Shown here: one piece after another, positions 32,198-41,317 of the stretch | Layout of the letters: each line of letters opens with the position of its first letter | Numbering within the stretch: position 1 is the stretch's first letter | DNA from: Rhodococcus sp. W8901 | Lineage (GTDB): Bacteria > Actinomycetota > Actinomycetes > Mycobacteriales > Mycobacteriaceae | Assembly: GCF_013348805.1 (NCBI RefSeq) | Contig: NZ_CP054690.1 | Location: forward strand, 1,364,001-1,428,000 | Direction of reading: 5' to 3' | DNA: 64,000 nt | Translations under genes and position numbers: made by a program | The notes under the pieces: model-generated | Told to the model about the DNA's origin: nothing | Database searches by the model: none | Seen by the model: only the letters and a program-made list of their open reading frames with translations

Positions 32198-33238
32198 GTG
32201 CGCATCGGTATGGGCTTGAACTACAGCGGAGGTTTCGCGGAGACCGTCGACGAGGTCGCCGACCTGGAACGGGCCGGGCTGGACATCGTCTTCGTCCCCG
32301 AGGCCTACTCGTTCGACGCCGTCAGTCAGCTCGGCTTCCTCGCCGCGAAGACGTCGACGATCGAACTGGCGTCGGGCATCTTCCAGATCTACACCCGCAC
32401 CCCGAGCCTGACGGCGATGACGGCGGCCGGTCTGGACTACGTCTCGAACGGCCGGTTCGTGATGGGCATCGGGGCGTCGGGCCCGCAGGTGATCGAGGGC
32501 TTCCACGGTGTCAAGTACGACGCCCCGCTCGGCCGCACCCGCGAGCTGATCGACATCTGCCGCCAGGTGTGGCGCCGCGAGAAGGTCCAGTACCAGGGCA
32601 AGTACTACCAGGTCCCGCTCCCCGCCGATCAGGGCACGGGTCTCGGCAAGCCGCTCAAGCTGATCAATCATCCTGTGCGTGAGCGGATTCCGATCGTCAT
32701 CGCCTCCCTCGGTCCGAAGAACGTCGCGATGACGGCGGAGATCGCCGAGGGCTGGGAGCCGATCTTCTTCCACCCGGAGAAGGCGGAGTCGGTGTGGGGC
32801 GAGGCGCTCGCCGCGGGCAAGGCCAAGCGTGACCCGAGCCTGGGCGACCTGCAGATCTACGCGGGCCCCGCGCTGGCGATCGGCGACGACGTCGAGCCGA
32901 TGCTGCAGTGGATCAAGCCTCATCTCGCGCTGTACATCGGCGGCATGGGCGCCAAGGGAAAGAACTTCTACAACGACCTCGCGTGCCGCTATGGCTACGA
33001 GGAAGAGGCCGAGAAGATCCAGGACCTGTATCTGGCCGGCAAGAAGGAAGAGGCCGCCGCGGCCGTGCCCGACGAGCTGGTGCGGGCGGTCTCCCTGATC
33101 GGGACCGAGAGCTTCGTCAAGGAGCGCGTCGCCGCCTTCGCCGCGGCCGGCGTGACGACCCTCAACGTGACGCCGATGGCGGCGGACCGCGCCGGGCGAG
33201 TGAAGCTGATCGAGCAGTTGCGCGCCATCGTCGACTGA
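32198..33238 (+). CDS. LLM-class F420-dependent oxidoreductase
   Basis: 346 residues from GTG 32198. TIM-barrel luciferase-like family: MRIGMGLNYSGGFAETVDEV, FVPEAYSFDAVSQLGFLAAK, IELASGIFQIYTRTPSLTAM, RFVMGIGASGPQVIEGFHG and IPIVIASLGPKN. This pattern is that of mycobacterial F420-dependent members. The substrate is unknown. It lies 53 bases after the USP gene on the same strand and may belong to the same hypoxia-linked transcript. Confidence 0.85.
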   Translation: MRIGMGLNYSGGFAETVDEVADLERAGLDIVFVPEAYSFDAVSQLGFLAAKTSTIELASGIFQIYTRTPSLTAMTAAGLDYVSNGRFVMGIGASGPQVIEGFHGVKYDAPLGRTRELIDICRQVWRREKVQYQGKYYQVPLPADQGTGLGKPLKLINHPVRERIPIVIASLGPKNVAMTAEIAEGWEPIFFHPEKAESVWGEALAAGKAKRDPSLGDLQIYAGPALAIGDDVEPMLQWIKPHLALYIGGMGAKGKNFYNDLACRYGYEEEAEKIQDLYLAGKKEEAAAAVPDELVRAVSLIGTESFVKERVAAFAAAGVTTLNVTPMAADRAGRVKLIEQLRAIVD

Positions 33239-33253
33239 CGGCAAACACCTCGG

Positions 33254-33293
33254 CGAGAGCCCCGGAGTCCTTCTCGGACGTCCGGGGCTCTCG
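33254..33293 (+). terminator. Hairpin terminator after the LLM gene
   Basis: CGAGAGCCCCGGA (33254-33266) pairs fully with TCCGGGGCTCTCG (33281-33293), 16 bases after the stop codon. T-poor tail, as is common in this GC range. Confidence 0.65.
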
Positions 33294-33330
33294 CGTCTGC
33301 GCCGGGCGCCGTGCTGCGCGTCACCCGCGG

Positions 33331-33385
33331 CACGGGACCGAAGACCCACACGCCGGACCATCGAAACCGGGACAATGGTCCTCGA
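33331..33385. promoter_or_regulatory. Two DosR-like boxes upstream of the second stress gene
   Basis: CACGGGACCGAAGACCCACA (33331-33350) matches about 13, and ACCGGGACAATGGTCCTCGA (33366-33385) about 14, of 20 consensus positions. They are spaced 35 bases centre to centre, and the second ends 34 bases before the start codon. Paired boxes at such spacing are normal for DosR targets. Confidence 0.5.
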
Positions 33386-33419
33386 CCGGTCCGTAAGGGT
33401 GAAGGAGAAGCTGAATCCA

Positions 33420-34322
33420 ATGAGCGCAACCGAAGCGATCGTCGTCGCCGTCGACGGATCCGAGGCGGCATCGAACGCGGTGGTGTGGGCGGCTCGTGCC
33501 GCCTCGGTGCACCAGCGGCGCCTGCACATCGTGACCGCCGTGCACATCCCCGCGTTCTACTACTCCGAGCCGTACCTGGCCCGCAGCTTCCAGGACGAGC
33601 TGCGCGACACCGCGCGCTCCCGCCTCGACAGCGCACAGGTCCTCGCCAAGCAATCCGTCGAGGACCTGCCGTCGATCGAGGTCACCACCGAGCAGCTCGA
33701 GGGCCGGCCCGCGCCCATGCTGATCGACCTGTCGGAGCAGGCGTGGATGGTGGTCCTCGGCTCGCACGGGCACGGCGAGATCACCGGCCTGGTCGTCGGC
33801 TCCGTGACCGCCGCGGTGGCCGCGCACACCGCCTGCCCCATCGTGGTCGTCCGCGGCCGCACCCTCGACGGGCGCCCGCCCACCGAGGGGCCGATCGTCG
33901 TCGGCGTCGACGGCTCGGAGTCGTGCAAGCCGGCCGTCGCGGCTGCGTTCGAGGAGGCCGCGATGCGCGATGCCGCGTTGATCGCGGTCAACGTGTGGAG
34001 CGATGTGAGTGTGCAGCCGTCGCTCGGCGCCACCCCCGACGATCCGCACTGGAGCAGCATCCAGACCGGGGAGGAAGTGGTGCTCTCCGAGCGGCTCGCG
34101 GGCTGGCAGGAACGCTACCCGGACGTCGACGTCGAGCGCGTCGTCGCGCGTGACCGTCCGGTGCGCGTGCTCAGCGAGTACGCCGAGCAGGCGCAGCTGA
34201 TCGTGGTCGGTACCCGTGGTCGCGGTGGTTTCAAGGGCATGCTGCTCGGCTCCACCAGCCGCGCGATGCTGCACACCGCCGACTGCCCGGTGCTGATCGT
34301 GCCGTCCGGAAACGTCGACTAG
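33420..34322 (+). CDS. Tandem-domain universal stress protein
   Basis: 300 residues from ATG 33420 (GAAGGAGAAG upstream). First domain AIVVAVDGSEAASNAVVWAA to VVLGSHGHGEITGLVVGSVT; second PIVVGVDGSESCKPAVAAAF to VVGTRGRGGFKGMLLGST. Alignable with the gene at 31218, so the two are paralogues flanking the LLM oxidoreductase. DosR-like boxes upstream suggest hypoxic induction. Confidence 0.88.
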   Translation: MSATEAIVVAVDGSEAASNAVVWAARAASVHQRRLHIVTAVHIPAFYYSEPYLARSFQDELRDTARSRLDSAQVLAKQSVEDLPSIEVTTEQLEGRPAPMLIDLSEQAWMVVLGSHGHGEITGLVVGSVTAAVAAHTACPIVVVRGRTLDGRPPTEGPIVVGVDGSESCKPAVAAAFEEAAMRDAALIAVNVWSDVSVQPSLGATPDDPHWSSIQTGEEVVLSERLAGWQERYPDVDVERVVARDRPVRVLSEYAEQAQLIVVGTRGRGGFKGMLLGSTSRAMLHTADCPVLIVPSGNVD

Positions 34323-34336
34323 AACTACCGACTCCG

Positions 34337-34377
34337 ACACTGGGGCCGTGGAACCGTCGGTTCCACGGCCCCAGTGT
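34337..34377 (+). terminator. Intrinsic terminator-like hairpin
   Basis: ACACTGGGGCCGTGGAACC pairs perfectly with GGTTCCACGGCCCCAGTGT around GTC, a 19-bp stem 15 bases after the USP stop, followed by CGTTGCTG. Confidence 0.75.
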
Positions 34378-34539
34378 CGTTGCTGCCTCGCCCCATCCCA
34401 TTGCCACGGTTTGGCTCGAAGCCGTGCACGACACCGCTCGCCCCATCCGCCCGAGCGTCGCACGATTGCTCGGTACTGCCGAGGATTCGATCGCGACCAC
34501 AGTCGCGGCGGGGCAGGTCAACTCGCCCGCAACCGCGGG

Positions 34540-34725
34540 GCGCGGGTAGTCGGCACCGAGTCGCCGCGAAACCACGAGCACCTGGCCGCCTTCGGTGCGA
34601 CCCCGATCGACTACACCGGTGACTGGGAGCAGGCTGCGATCGACGCGGAGATCGCCGCGGCGCAAGATCTCTCCGCCGCCGGACACGTCCGCGGCAAGCT
34701 GCTCCTCGAGATCGTCCCGCAGTAG
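34540..34725 (+). pseudogene. Remnant of an MDR (zinc-type) alcohol dehydrogenase
   Basis: The frame ending at 34725 reads ARVVGTESPRNHEHLAAFGA then TPIDYTGDW and finally GHVRGKLLLEIVPQ. These are the NADPH-domain strand ('G-T-x-S-x-x-x-x-x-L-x-x-x-G-A') and the C-terminal signature of quinone oxidoreductases, but everything between and before is gone. The upstream part of the same frame (34348-34540) has no homology. It reads as an internally deleted relic. Confidence 0.55.
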
Positions 34726-34770
34726 GACCCACCTGCCGTACCGGGGCTGCCGGGGTCGACGAGTGGTTCG

Positions 34771-36345
34771 TCAGGTCCCGGACAGCGCGAGCATCCGATA
34801 GCCCGACTCGTTGAGCGAGTGGTGGTGCGGCCAGCGGGTCGCGGTCCACTCCGGATCGTTGTGAGCGGCCACCAGCGCGGCGGTCGTCGCCGAGTGCAGA
34901 TCGAACTCGAGTCCGCGGCGTAGTTGGCGTGCCTCGCCGGGGTCGGGTGCGGCGTCGATCTGTTCGATCGTGGCCGCGACCCGGGCGTCGGCGTCGTCGA
35001 GGATCCGGCGGTACGACATCGGCAGCACCGTCCACAGCACGACGACGGCGACGACGACGCCGATCACCGTCTCGAGCAGACGGTCGCGGGTCACTCCGGT
35101 CAGGTCGTCCGGCGACCCGAGCCCGCCGAGCAGCAGGGCGAGGATCGTGATGAACACCATCGCCAGTCCGTAGTTGCGGACGAGGTACGCCTGGATTCCT
35201 GCCATCGACGCGGCCAGCACGAGCACGAGCGTCACGCCGTTCGGGTCGATCGGGGTCAGCGCGGCGAGGATCACCAGGCCCAGCACGGTTCCCGCGAAGC
35301 GGTGCACGGCTCGATAGGTACCCAGGATTCGGTCCGGGCCCTGGTGCAGGATCATCGCGGCGGTGATGACCGCCCAATCCGGCCGGGCGACACCGAGAAC
35401 CATTGCGAGGGCCCCGGCCGCAGGACACGCGACGAGCAGGCGCACGACGATGAGCGCCGACCGGCCCCGCAGGTGTGCCGCCCGGCCGAGCCGGAATCGG
35501 ATGGTCGGGCGCGGGGCAGGGACTCGTCGCGACAGATCCTCGGCGTCGGCATCGAGAATCGCCGCGCTGCCGTGCAACAACGAGACGCAGCGGTCCTGGG
35601 CTGCGAGCAGATCCCGGGTGTGGGGGTGATCCCGGGCGGCGATGCCGGCGTCGTGCAGACACTGCCATGCCGCGTGGACGGCCTTGACGGCTGCGTGCCG
35701 CCGCGCCGCCGATCCCTGATCGTGGTCGAAGGCATCGACCGCCGCGATCGCCGATGCGATCGCCGCGCGTTCGGGTGTGCGCGGCCGCAGCAGGCACCCC
35801 GACATCGCGATGGGCACCGCGGTGGCCGCTCCGACCGCGGTCCAGGCGACGACGTGGCCGGCGGGAACACCGGCCGCGGGCAACGCCGACGCGATCTCCA
35901 CGGCGAGCAGCGGGAGGAACGCGCCCGGTGCACCGATCCGGAGCGCGTCGACCGTGAAAGCGGCAACGGCCACGAACACCGACATCGCGAGCACCAGCGC
36001 CATCGGCCACAGTGCGGACCCGCCCGAGGCGGCCGCATCGTGGACCGCGCTGCCGACGACCGCGCCGAGGGCGGCCGCGACCACCATCACGCCCGCAGCC
36101 GCCGAGACCGCCCGCCACCGCACCCGGTACGGCCGGCCCTCGCCGTACACCACCGCGAAGGCGCCGAGCGTCGCCGTCGCGGCCGCCAGGTCGTGGCCGA
36201 GCGCGATCCCGGCGAGAGCGGGCAGGGCGACGGCCACGGCCGCCCGCATCGTCCCCGGCCAGTGTCGTCCGACCCGCGGCACGCGCACCAGCGCGGGCCA
36301 CGCGCGGGCCGGCGTGGGAATCGGGGGAGGGACTTCGATCGACAC
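34771..36345 (-). CDS. FUSC-family membrane protein, aromatic acid exporter-like
   Basis: 524 residues. Two blocks of about five to six hydrophobic helices: residues about 30-190 (AAVAVALPALAGIALGHDLA, VAAALGAVVGSAVHD) and about 300-450 (LLVACPAAGALAMVLGVARP, TVLGLVILAALTPID, IGVVVAVVVLWTVLP), separated by a cytosolic region with Cys and His. This is the FUSC (fusaric acid resistance-like) layout of efflux proteins. The substrate is unknown. A diverged copy of its 5' end appears at 42161-42336. The 288 bases upstream up to 36634 contain no gene. Confidence 0.8.
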   Translation of the reverse strand: MSIEVPPPIPTPARAWPALVRVPRVGRHWPGTMRAAVAVALPALAGIALGHDLAAATATLGAFAVVYGEGRPYRVRWRAVSAAAGVMVVAAALGAVVGSAVHDAAASGGSALWPMALVLAMSVFVAVAAFTVDALRIGAPGAFLPLLAVEIASALPAAGVPAGHVVAWTAVGAATAVPIAMSGCLLRPRTPERAAIASAIAAVDAFDHDQGSAARRHAAVKAVHAAWQCLHDAGIAARDHPHTRDLLAAQDRCVSLLHGSAAILDADAEDLSRRVPAPRPTIRFRLGRAAHLRGRSALIVVRLLVACPAAGALAMVLGVARPDWAVITAAMILHQGPDRILGTYRAVHRFAGTVLGLVILAALTPIDPNGVTLVLVLAASMAGIQAYLVRNYGLAMVFITILALLLGGLGSPDDLTGVTRDRLLETVIGVVVAVVVLWTVLPMSYRRILDDADARVAATIEQIDAAPDPGEARQLRRGLEFDLHSATTAALVAAHNDPEWTATRWPHHHSLNESGYRMLALSGT

Positions 36346-36633
36346 GGCTGCTTACGTTACGAAACGATCCGGGCAGTGATCGAATCAGACAAAACGGCGC
36401 CCTCGGTCGGTGCCCGCGGGCACCGGTGACGGGAGTCCGTTCGGATGGTGTGTGCCGGGGCGTGCGCGAGCCTCCCCGCCTTCGTGATTCCTCCCCTCAT
36501 CGGACCGGATCGGAGTTAAATAGATTCGGCCAGGCGCAAGGGATTTCGACACGAGCAAGCACAGCCAAGTCCACCGCCCACCCGCACCGGTCCGGTGCCA
36601 CCTGCGGGAGGCAGATCGTTTCGGGGATGCGCG

Positions 36634-37881
36634 ATGAACGAAGCAGCCTTGGGAGTCCACGCGAGCGGTAGCAAGCCCGCCGTGACCCGACCGGAACCGT
36701 CCGAACCGATCGACGACGACTCGGGTGGCGGTCTCGATGTCAGCGGTGCCGGCGTCACCTTGCCGACACTGCTCGCGGTCGCGCGACTGACGCCCCCGCA
36801 GGCCGCGCAGCTGGTCGCGGACCTGGTCGGGCAGGTCGAACTCGCGGGCACGCGCCGGGGCCGCCCGGTGACATTGCAAGACGACGCCGTCATGGTGTCC
36901 GACGGTGGACGGCTCACGATCGACGGCGTCACGTCCCGCATCGAAGTGGACGACGCGATCGTCGGCCTGATCCGGAGTATCGCGACCAATTGCCGGGGGT
37001 CGGGTTTCGGTGACCTTCTGTCCGAATCCGTTTCGGGTGCAACGGATCCGGAAGGACTGATTCGCCGGGTTCGTCGGGTGATCGATCCCGAGCTCGACCC
37101 GGTCGGCGAGTCCCGGCGGAGGCGTCAGATCGGCGAACTCGTCCGGGCGACGACGGGACGGTCGCGGCCGGGAAGTCGGGCAGTGGACGATCGGGAAGCT
37201 TCGACCGATGTACCGGACGGTCCGTCCGTGCCGGCCGGATCGCTCGTGACGAGTACCGGTTGGTATCCGCCGGTCCGAAGCCCCTGGCACAGTCGTCGGC
37301 GTCGGCCTTCCCGTCGTCAGGGCCTGTACGTCGTGCTTGCCCTCGTCGTTCTCGCCGGGTCGGCCGCGGCGGCTCCGCGCGCCTGGGACCAGTTGAGCCG
37401 GGGCTGGGACGCCTTGGTCCATCCGGTGAACACCTCGTCCGCGCAGAACCGCATCGAGCCGGTGTCGCCGCCGCCGCCCGCGCCGGCGGACCCGGCCGCG
37501 GGAGGCGGTGTCGCGCCGGCGCTCGTCGACATGGGTGCTCCGCCCGCCGCTGGTCAGATAACCAGGGTCACAGCAAGTTTCGCCGACGGGTCGTGCAGCC
37601 CCGGCAAGCCGTGCGCGGTACGGGTGGACGTCGGTCTCGATCCGTCGACGGTCGGTGCGGTCACCTGGAAGCTGAACGTTTACGACCGGTGCACCGGTGA
37701 GGTGCGCGAGGGCGGGGACGTCACCATCCCGGCCGAGCCGGGGCGGGACGGTGTCTACGGTCTGAGCCGGACCACGCTGCCGGACGCTTCCGCCCTGGGC
37801 ATCGCCGCGGTCACGAGCGCGCCGGCGGTCGCCGCGTCGGAGCCGCTGTACGTGCCCGCCGAGAACGCGGTCTGCCGATGA
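36634..37881 (+). CDS. Single-pass membrane protein of unknown function, coupled to SEDS-PBP gene
   Basis: 415 residues from ATG 36634 (GGGGATG upstream). A cytosolic N-terminal part of about 220 residues includes TPPQAAQLVADLVGQVELAG and VSDGGRLTIDGVTS. One transmembrane helix follows (LYVVLALVVLAGSAAAAPRA, about residue 230). The external part has a Pro/Ala spacer, then a folded domain with two Cys (SCSPGKPCAVRVDVG) and others (YDRCTG, ENAVCR at the end), probably disulfide-bonded. It overlaps the next gene by ATGA. Context suggests a partner or regulator of the SEDS-PBP fusion. Confidence 0.65.
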   Translation: MNEAALGVHASGSKPAVTRPEPSEPIDDDSGGGLDVSGAGVTLPTLLAVARLTPPQAAQLVADLVGQVELAGTRRGRPVTLQDDAVMVSDGGRLTIDGVTSRIEVDDAIVGLIRSIATNCRGSGFGDLLSESVSGATDPEGLIRRVRRVIDPELDPVGESRRRRQIGELVRATTGRSRPGSRAVDDREASTDVPDGPSVPAGSLVTSTGWYPPVRSPWHSRRRRPSRRQGLYVVLALVVLAGSAAAAPRAWDQLSRGWDALVHPVNTSSAQNRIEPVSPPPPAPADPAAGGGVAPALVDMGAPPAAGQITRVTASFADGSCSPGKPCAVRVDVGLDPSTVGAVTWKLNVYDRCTGEVREGGDVTIPAEPGRDGVYGLSRTTLPDASALGIAAVTSAPAVAASEPLYVPAENAVCR

Positions 37882-40730
37882 GCGGCGACGGCGGCCGGGT
37901 GCGGGGACACGATCGCGAGTCCGACCCCTGGATCGTTGCGGCGGCGGTCGTCCTCGCGGTCCTCGGCCTGCTCAACCTGGTCTCGATCGGGTTCACGTCG
38001 CAGGCGATCCGCCATGCGTTGTTCACCGTGATCGGACTCGGGTTGATGTGGGTCGTCTCGCGCATGCGGGTGAACAATCTGGCCCGGTTCGGATGGGTGA
38101 CCCTCGGGGTCTCGGTCGTGATGCTGGCGGCCGTGCCGCTCGTCGGCGTCGCGGTCAAGGGCGCTCAGCGATGGCTGGACTTCGGCCTGTTCACCGTTCA
38201 GCCGTCCGAGATCGCCAAGCTCGGTCTGGTCGTGGTGTCGGCAACCATCCTGGCCGGCGGCTACACGTTCGGCCGGTTGACGGCGGCGTTGGCGATCGCG
38301 GGTGCCGTCGTGGCACTCGTCGCGTTGCAACCCGACCTGTCGAGTGCCGTGGTGCTCGTCGCGATCGCGCTGTTGATGCTGGTCCTGGCAAGGGTGCCGG
38401 CGGCGCCGCTGATGCCGTTGTTCGCGCTGGGGATCGCCGCGCTGCCCATCGCCGTGCTCTTCCTCCGCCCGTACCAGCTCGAACGGATCCAGACGTTCAT
38501 CTCGAGCGATGCCGATCCGAGCGGGTCGGGTTGGGCGTCGATGCAGGCCGACATCGCGATCGGCAGCGGTGGTCTGTGGGGCCTGGCGCGCGACCCCATC
38601 TACGACCTGCGAGCGGCCTACCTTCCCGAAGCCGAGCACGACCTCGCGTTCGCGAGCGTCGTGTACGGGTGGGGGCTGTTCGCCGGTATCGCCGTCATCG
38701 CGGCCAGCCTGGTGATCACGTGGCGTGCCGCGCTCGCCGCGCGCCGCGCCCGGACCCGGGAAGCCGCACTCGTGGCGGCGGGCGTCGGCGGGCTGTTCGG
38801 GATCCACGCGGTGCTGTCCATCGGGGCGAGTCTGTCGGTGCTGCCCCAGACCGGCATGCCGCTCCCGATGTTCAGCTACGGCGGCACCGTCGCGGTCGTC
38901 GGATTCGTCGCGATCGGGCTCGTGCTCGCGGTGCGCCGCGACGGTGTCGGCCGGCCGCTGTGGTCGCAGCCGTCCACCCGTCGGCGCCGGCCGCGGGGCG
39001 TCACGGCGGGTTCCCTCGCGGTCACCGCGCTCCTCGTGGCGATGTCGGTGTTCGCCTGGCAGTTGCAGAGCGACCGCGGTCCGGAATTGCGCGCGTTGAG
39101 CGATACCCAGATGACCCGCTGCATCCGTCTGCCCGCCGAACGGGGCGAGATCCTGGACCGGAACGGTGTGCCGCTGGCGACCAACGTTCCCGAGTACTCC
39201 ATCTCGGTGGTCAGTCGTATGTTCGACGAGGACGACTCCGGGGAGCGCAGCTTGCTTGCCGGGCTGCTGGGTGAGCCCGACACCGAGCTGGCGACAACCC
39301 TGGCGGACGGCGGCGAAGGGGAGATGCAGGCCGTCGTCGGCCAGGTTCCGCCCGATCAGGCGCGTCGGATCATCGATGCGAAGCTGCCCGGCGTGCTCGT
39401 CGTCCCCTCCGGGAAGCGGCACTATCCGTACGGCACCACACTCGCCTCCGTCCTCGGCTACGTCGGCGTCGGTGATCCGCAGGACATGGAACGTTGGCCG
39501 CAGCTCGCACTCGGGTCGAGGGTCGGCCGAGCGGGTCTCGAGAAGCAGTACGACGCGCTGCTCCGCGGCACCGACGGCAGGCAGTGCGTCTACGTCGATC
39601 CCGCCGGAAACCTGGTCGGACCCGCCGAGCGCGTGGATCCGGTACCGGGCCACGACCTGCGCCTCCATCTGGACATCGGGCTGCAGACCCTGGCGACGGA
39701 TGCACTGGCCCAGGCGGTCCGCAGCAGCGGAGGCGACCTCGGCGCGGCGGTGGTGATGGACGCGCGCACCGGTGGGGTGCTCGCGCTCGCCAGCGTGCCC
39801 GGGTACGACAACAATGTCTACGGTCCCCCCGTCGACGCCGTCGCGCTGGCCGCCCAGACCGAGGGCGCCGGGCCCGGACGGATGCTCAACCACGCCTACC
39901 AGACCGCCGCGCCGCCCGGCTCGACCTTCAAGATCGTCGTGGCGTCGGCGAACCAGGAGGATCAGGTTCTGGACCCGGAGCAGGTGATCGAGACCGGCGC
40001 CGCCTACAGCTACGGCGGGCACACGTTCGCGAACTGGCAGCCGATGGGGCCCAACAAACTGTTGGGCGCGATCCAGTGGTCGGACAACGTGTACTTCTAC
40101 AAGCTCGGCGAGCTCCTCGGTCCCGAGCGGATGGCGAAGACCGCCTCCGAACTCGGAGTGGGCAGCCGATCCGGGATCGACCTGCCCGGCGAGTCCGCGG
40201 GGTTCCTGGGCACACCGGAGAACGTCGGCGACATCGGTGGCACCTGGTATCCCGGCTCGACGCTGTTGATGGGTATCGGGCAGGGCACGGTGATCGCAAC
40301 CCCGATCCAGGTGGCGCGGTGGACGTCCGGCATCGCGACCGGAGCGATCGTCACCCCGCAGCTCGCCGCCGCCGATGCGACCGGCGACGGGGCACCGATT
40401 CCGACGGGGGAGCCGCAGCGGCTTCCCTTCGCCGACAAGCTCGGTCCCGTCCGCGCGGGGATGCGGGCATCCGCCTCCGCAGGCACGGCCGGACAGCTCG
40501 CCACGCTGCCGGTGACGGCCGGCGCCAAGACCGGCACGGCGGAGGATCCGTCGGCGCCAGGCGGTCTCAACGCCTGGTTCTCCGCGGTGGTGCCCTTCGA
40601 GTCCCCCGAAATCGTTGTCACGGCGCTGGTTCGTGGCGGTGGATTCGGATCGGCGACGTCCGGTCCCGTGGTCAAGGCGCTCCTGGAGCGTTACCTCGCG
40701 GGGCGACCGGCACCGGCGCCGGGTCGGTGA
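37878..40730 (+). CDS. Natural fusion of SEDS glycosyltransferase and class B penicillin-binding protein
   Basis: 950 residues in one unbroken frame. Residues about 20-370 form a FtsW/RodA/SpoVE membrane domain with GAQRWLDFGLFTVQPSEIAK, LPEAEHDLAFASVVYGWGLF and TGMPLPMFSYGGT. A further helix (about 375-395) leads to a PBP: RGEILDRNGVPLATN in the pedestal domain, then transpeptidase motifs PGSTFK (about 680), SDN (about 734) and KTG (about 883). The fused enzyme would polymerise and cross-link peptidoglycan. RodA/PbpA and FtsW/FtsI are normally separate proteins. Start overlaps the preceding stop. A copy of its last 130 bases recurs at 44453. Confidence 0.9.
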   Translation: MSGDGGRVRGHDRESDPWIVAAAVVLAVLGLLNLVSIGFTSQAIRHALFTVIGLGLMWVVSRMRVNNLARFGWVTLGVSVVMLAAVPLVGVAVKGAQRWLDFGLFTVQPSEIAKLGLVVVSATILAGGYTFGRLTAALAIAGAVVALVALQPDLSSAVVLVAIALLMLVLARVPAAPLMPLFALGIAALPIAVLFLRPYQLERIQTFISSDADPSGSGWASMQADIAIGSGGLWGLARDPIYDLRAAYLPEAEHDLAFASVVYGWGLFAGIAVIAASLVITWRAALAARRARTREAALVAAGVGGLFGIHAVLSIGASLSVLPQTGMPLPMFSYGGTVAVVGFVAIGLVLAVRRDGVGRPLWSQPSTRRRRPRGVTAGSLAVTALLVAMSVFAWQLQSDRGPELRALSDTQMTRCIRLPAERGEILDRNGVPLATNVPEYSISVVSRMFDEDDSGERSLLAGLLGEPDTELATTLADGGEGEMQAVVGQVPPDQARRIIDAKLPGVLVVPSGKRHYPYGTTLASVLGYVGVGDPQDMERWPQLALGSRVGRAGLEKQYDALLRGTDGRQCVYVDPAGNLVGPAERVDPVPGHDLRLHLDIGLQTLATDALAQAVRSSGGDLGAAVVMDARTGGVLALASVPGYDNNVYGPPVDAVALAAQTEGAGPGRMLNHAYQTAAPPGSTFKIVVASANQEDQVLDPEQVIETGAAYSYGGHTFANWQPMGPNKLLGAIQWSDNVYFYKLGELLGPERMAKTASELGVGSRSGIDLPGESAGFLGTPENVGDIGGTWYPGSTLLMGIGQGTVIATPIQVARWTSGIATGAIVTPQLAAADATGDGAPIPTGEPQRLPFADKLGPVRAGMRASASAGTAGQLATLPVTAGAKTGTAEDPSAPGGLNAWFSAVVPFESPEIVVTALVRGGGFGSATSGPVVKALLERYLAGRPAPAPGR

Positions 40731-41317
40731 TAGCTGTTGTGGGTGATCCCCCGCTGCGGATCGGACGCTGCGGGGGATCAGAGGATGTGGGAGATCAGCC
40801 GCTGTAGGCGGCGACGACCTCGGGGTGATCCAGGCAGGCCGTGGCGCCTTCGGCGACGCATGTGAGCGGTCGCTCGGCGGTCTTCACCGGGAGACCGAAC
40901 GATTCTTCGAACAGTTGGGACAGCCCGCGGAGCATCGCTCCGCCTCCGATCATCAGGACGCCTTCGGACATGACGTCGCTGATCGCTTGCGGGGGAAGGT
41001 CTTCCAGGCAGGCGGTCAGCGTCTGCACGATTCCGGTCGTGGTCGGTCGTAGCGCTTCCACGATCTCCTCGACGTCGAGTGAGATCAGTCGTGCGCGGCC
41101 TGTGACGGCGTCGAGTCCCTCCACCACGAGCGACTGTTCGTCGGCTGTGTCGGGTGCGCCCATCTTGGCGCGCTCCGCGGTCAGCTCGCCGACCATGATC
41201 TGGTGCTCCTCGCGCAGGTAGTGGTGCAGCGCCTCGGTCAGTTCCTCCCCGGCCAGTTGGCAACTGCGGTGCGAGATCACGCCGCCGAAACAGATGGCGG
41301 TGACCTCCGAGACACCG
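40601..41317. repeat. 717-bp duplicated segment, copy 1
   Basis: Nearly identical to 44453-45169 (offset 3852). I see only isolated mismatches, for example A/G at 40782 and C/T at 41306. Copy 1 lies in the native context: end of the SEDS-PBP gene, convergent terminator, and C-terminal half of mreB. Confidence 0.9.
40745..40779. terminator. Bidirectional hairpin between SEDS-PBP and mreB
   Basis: GATCCCCCGC (40745-40754) pairs with GCGGGGGATC (40770-40779). It sits in the 64-base gap between convergent genes. The same hairpin is present in the duplicated copy at about 44597-44631. Confidence 0.7.

Noticed and set aside
37755-40022. A long minus-strand protein of about 755 residues
   Set aside because: It is antisense to the SEDS-PBP fusion, rich in Arg/His/Asp from codon mirroring, and has no recognisable domain.
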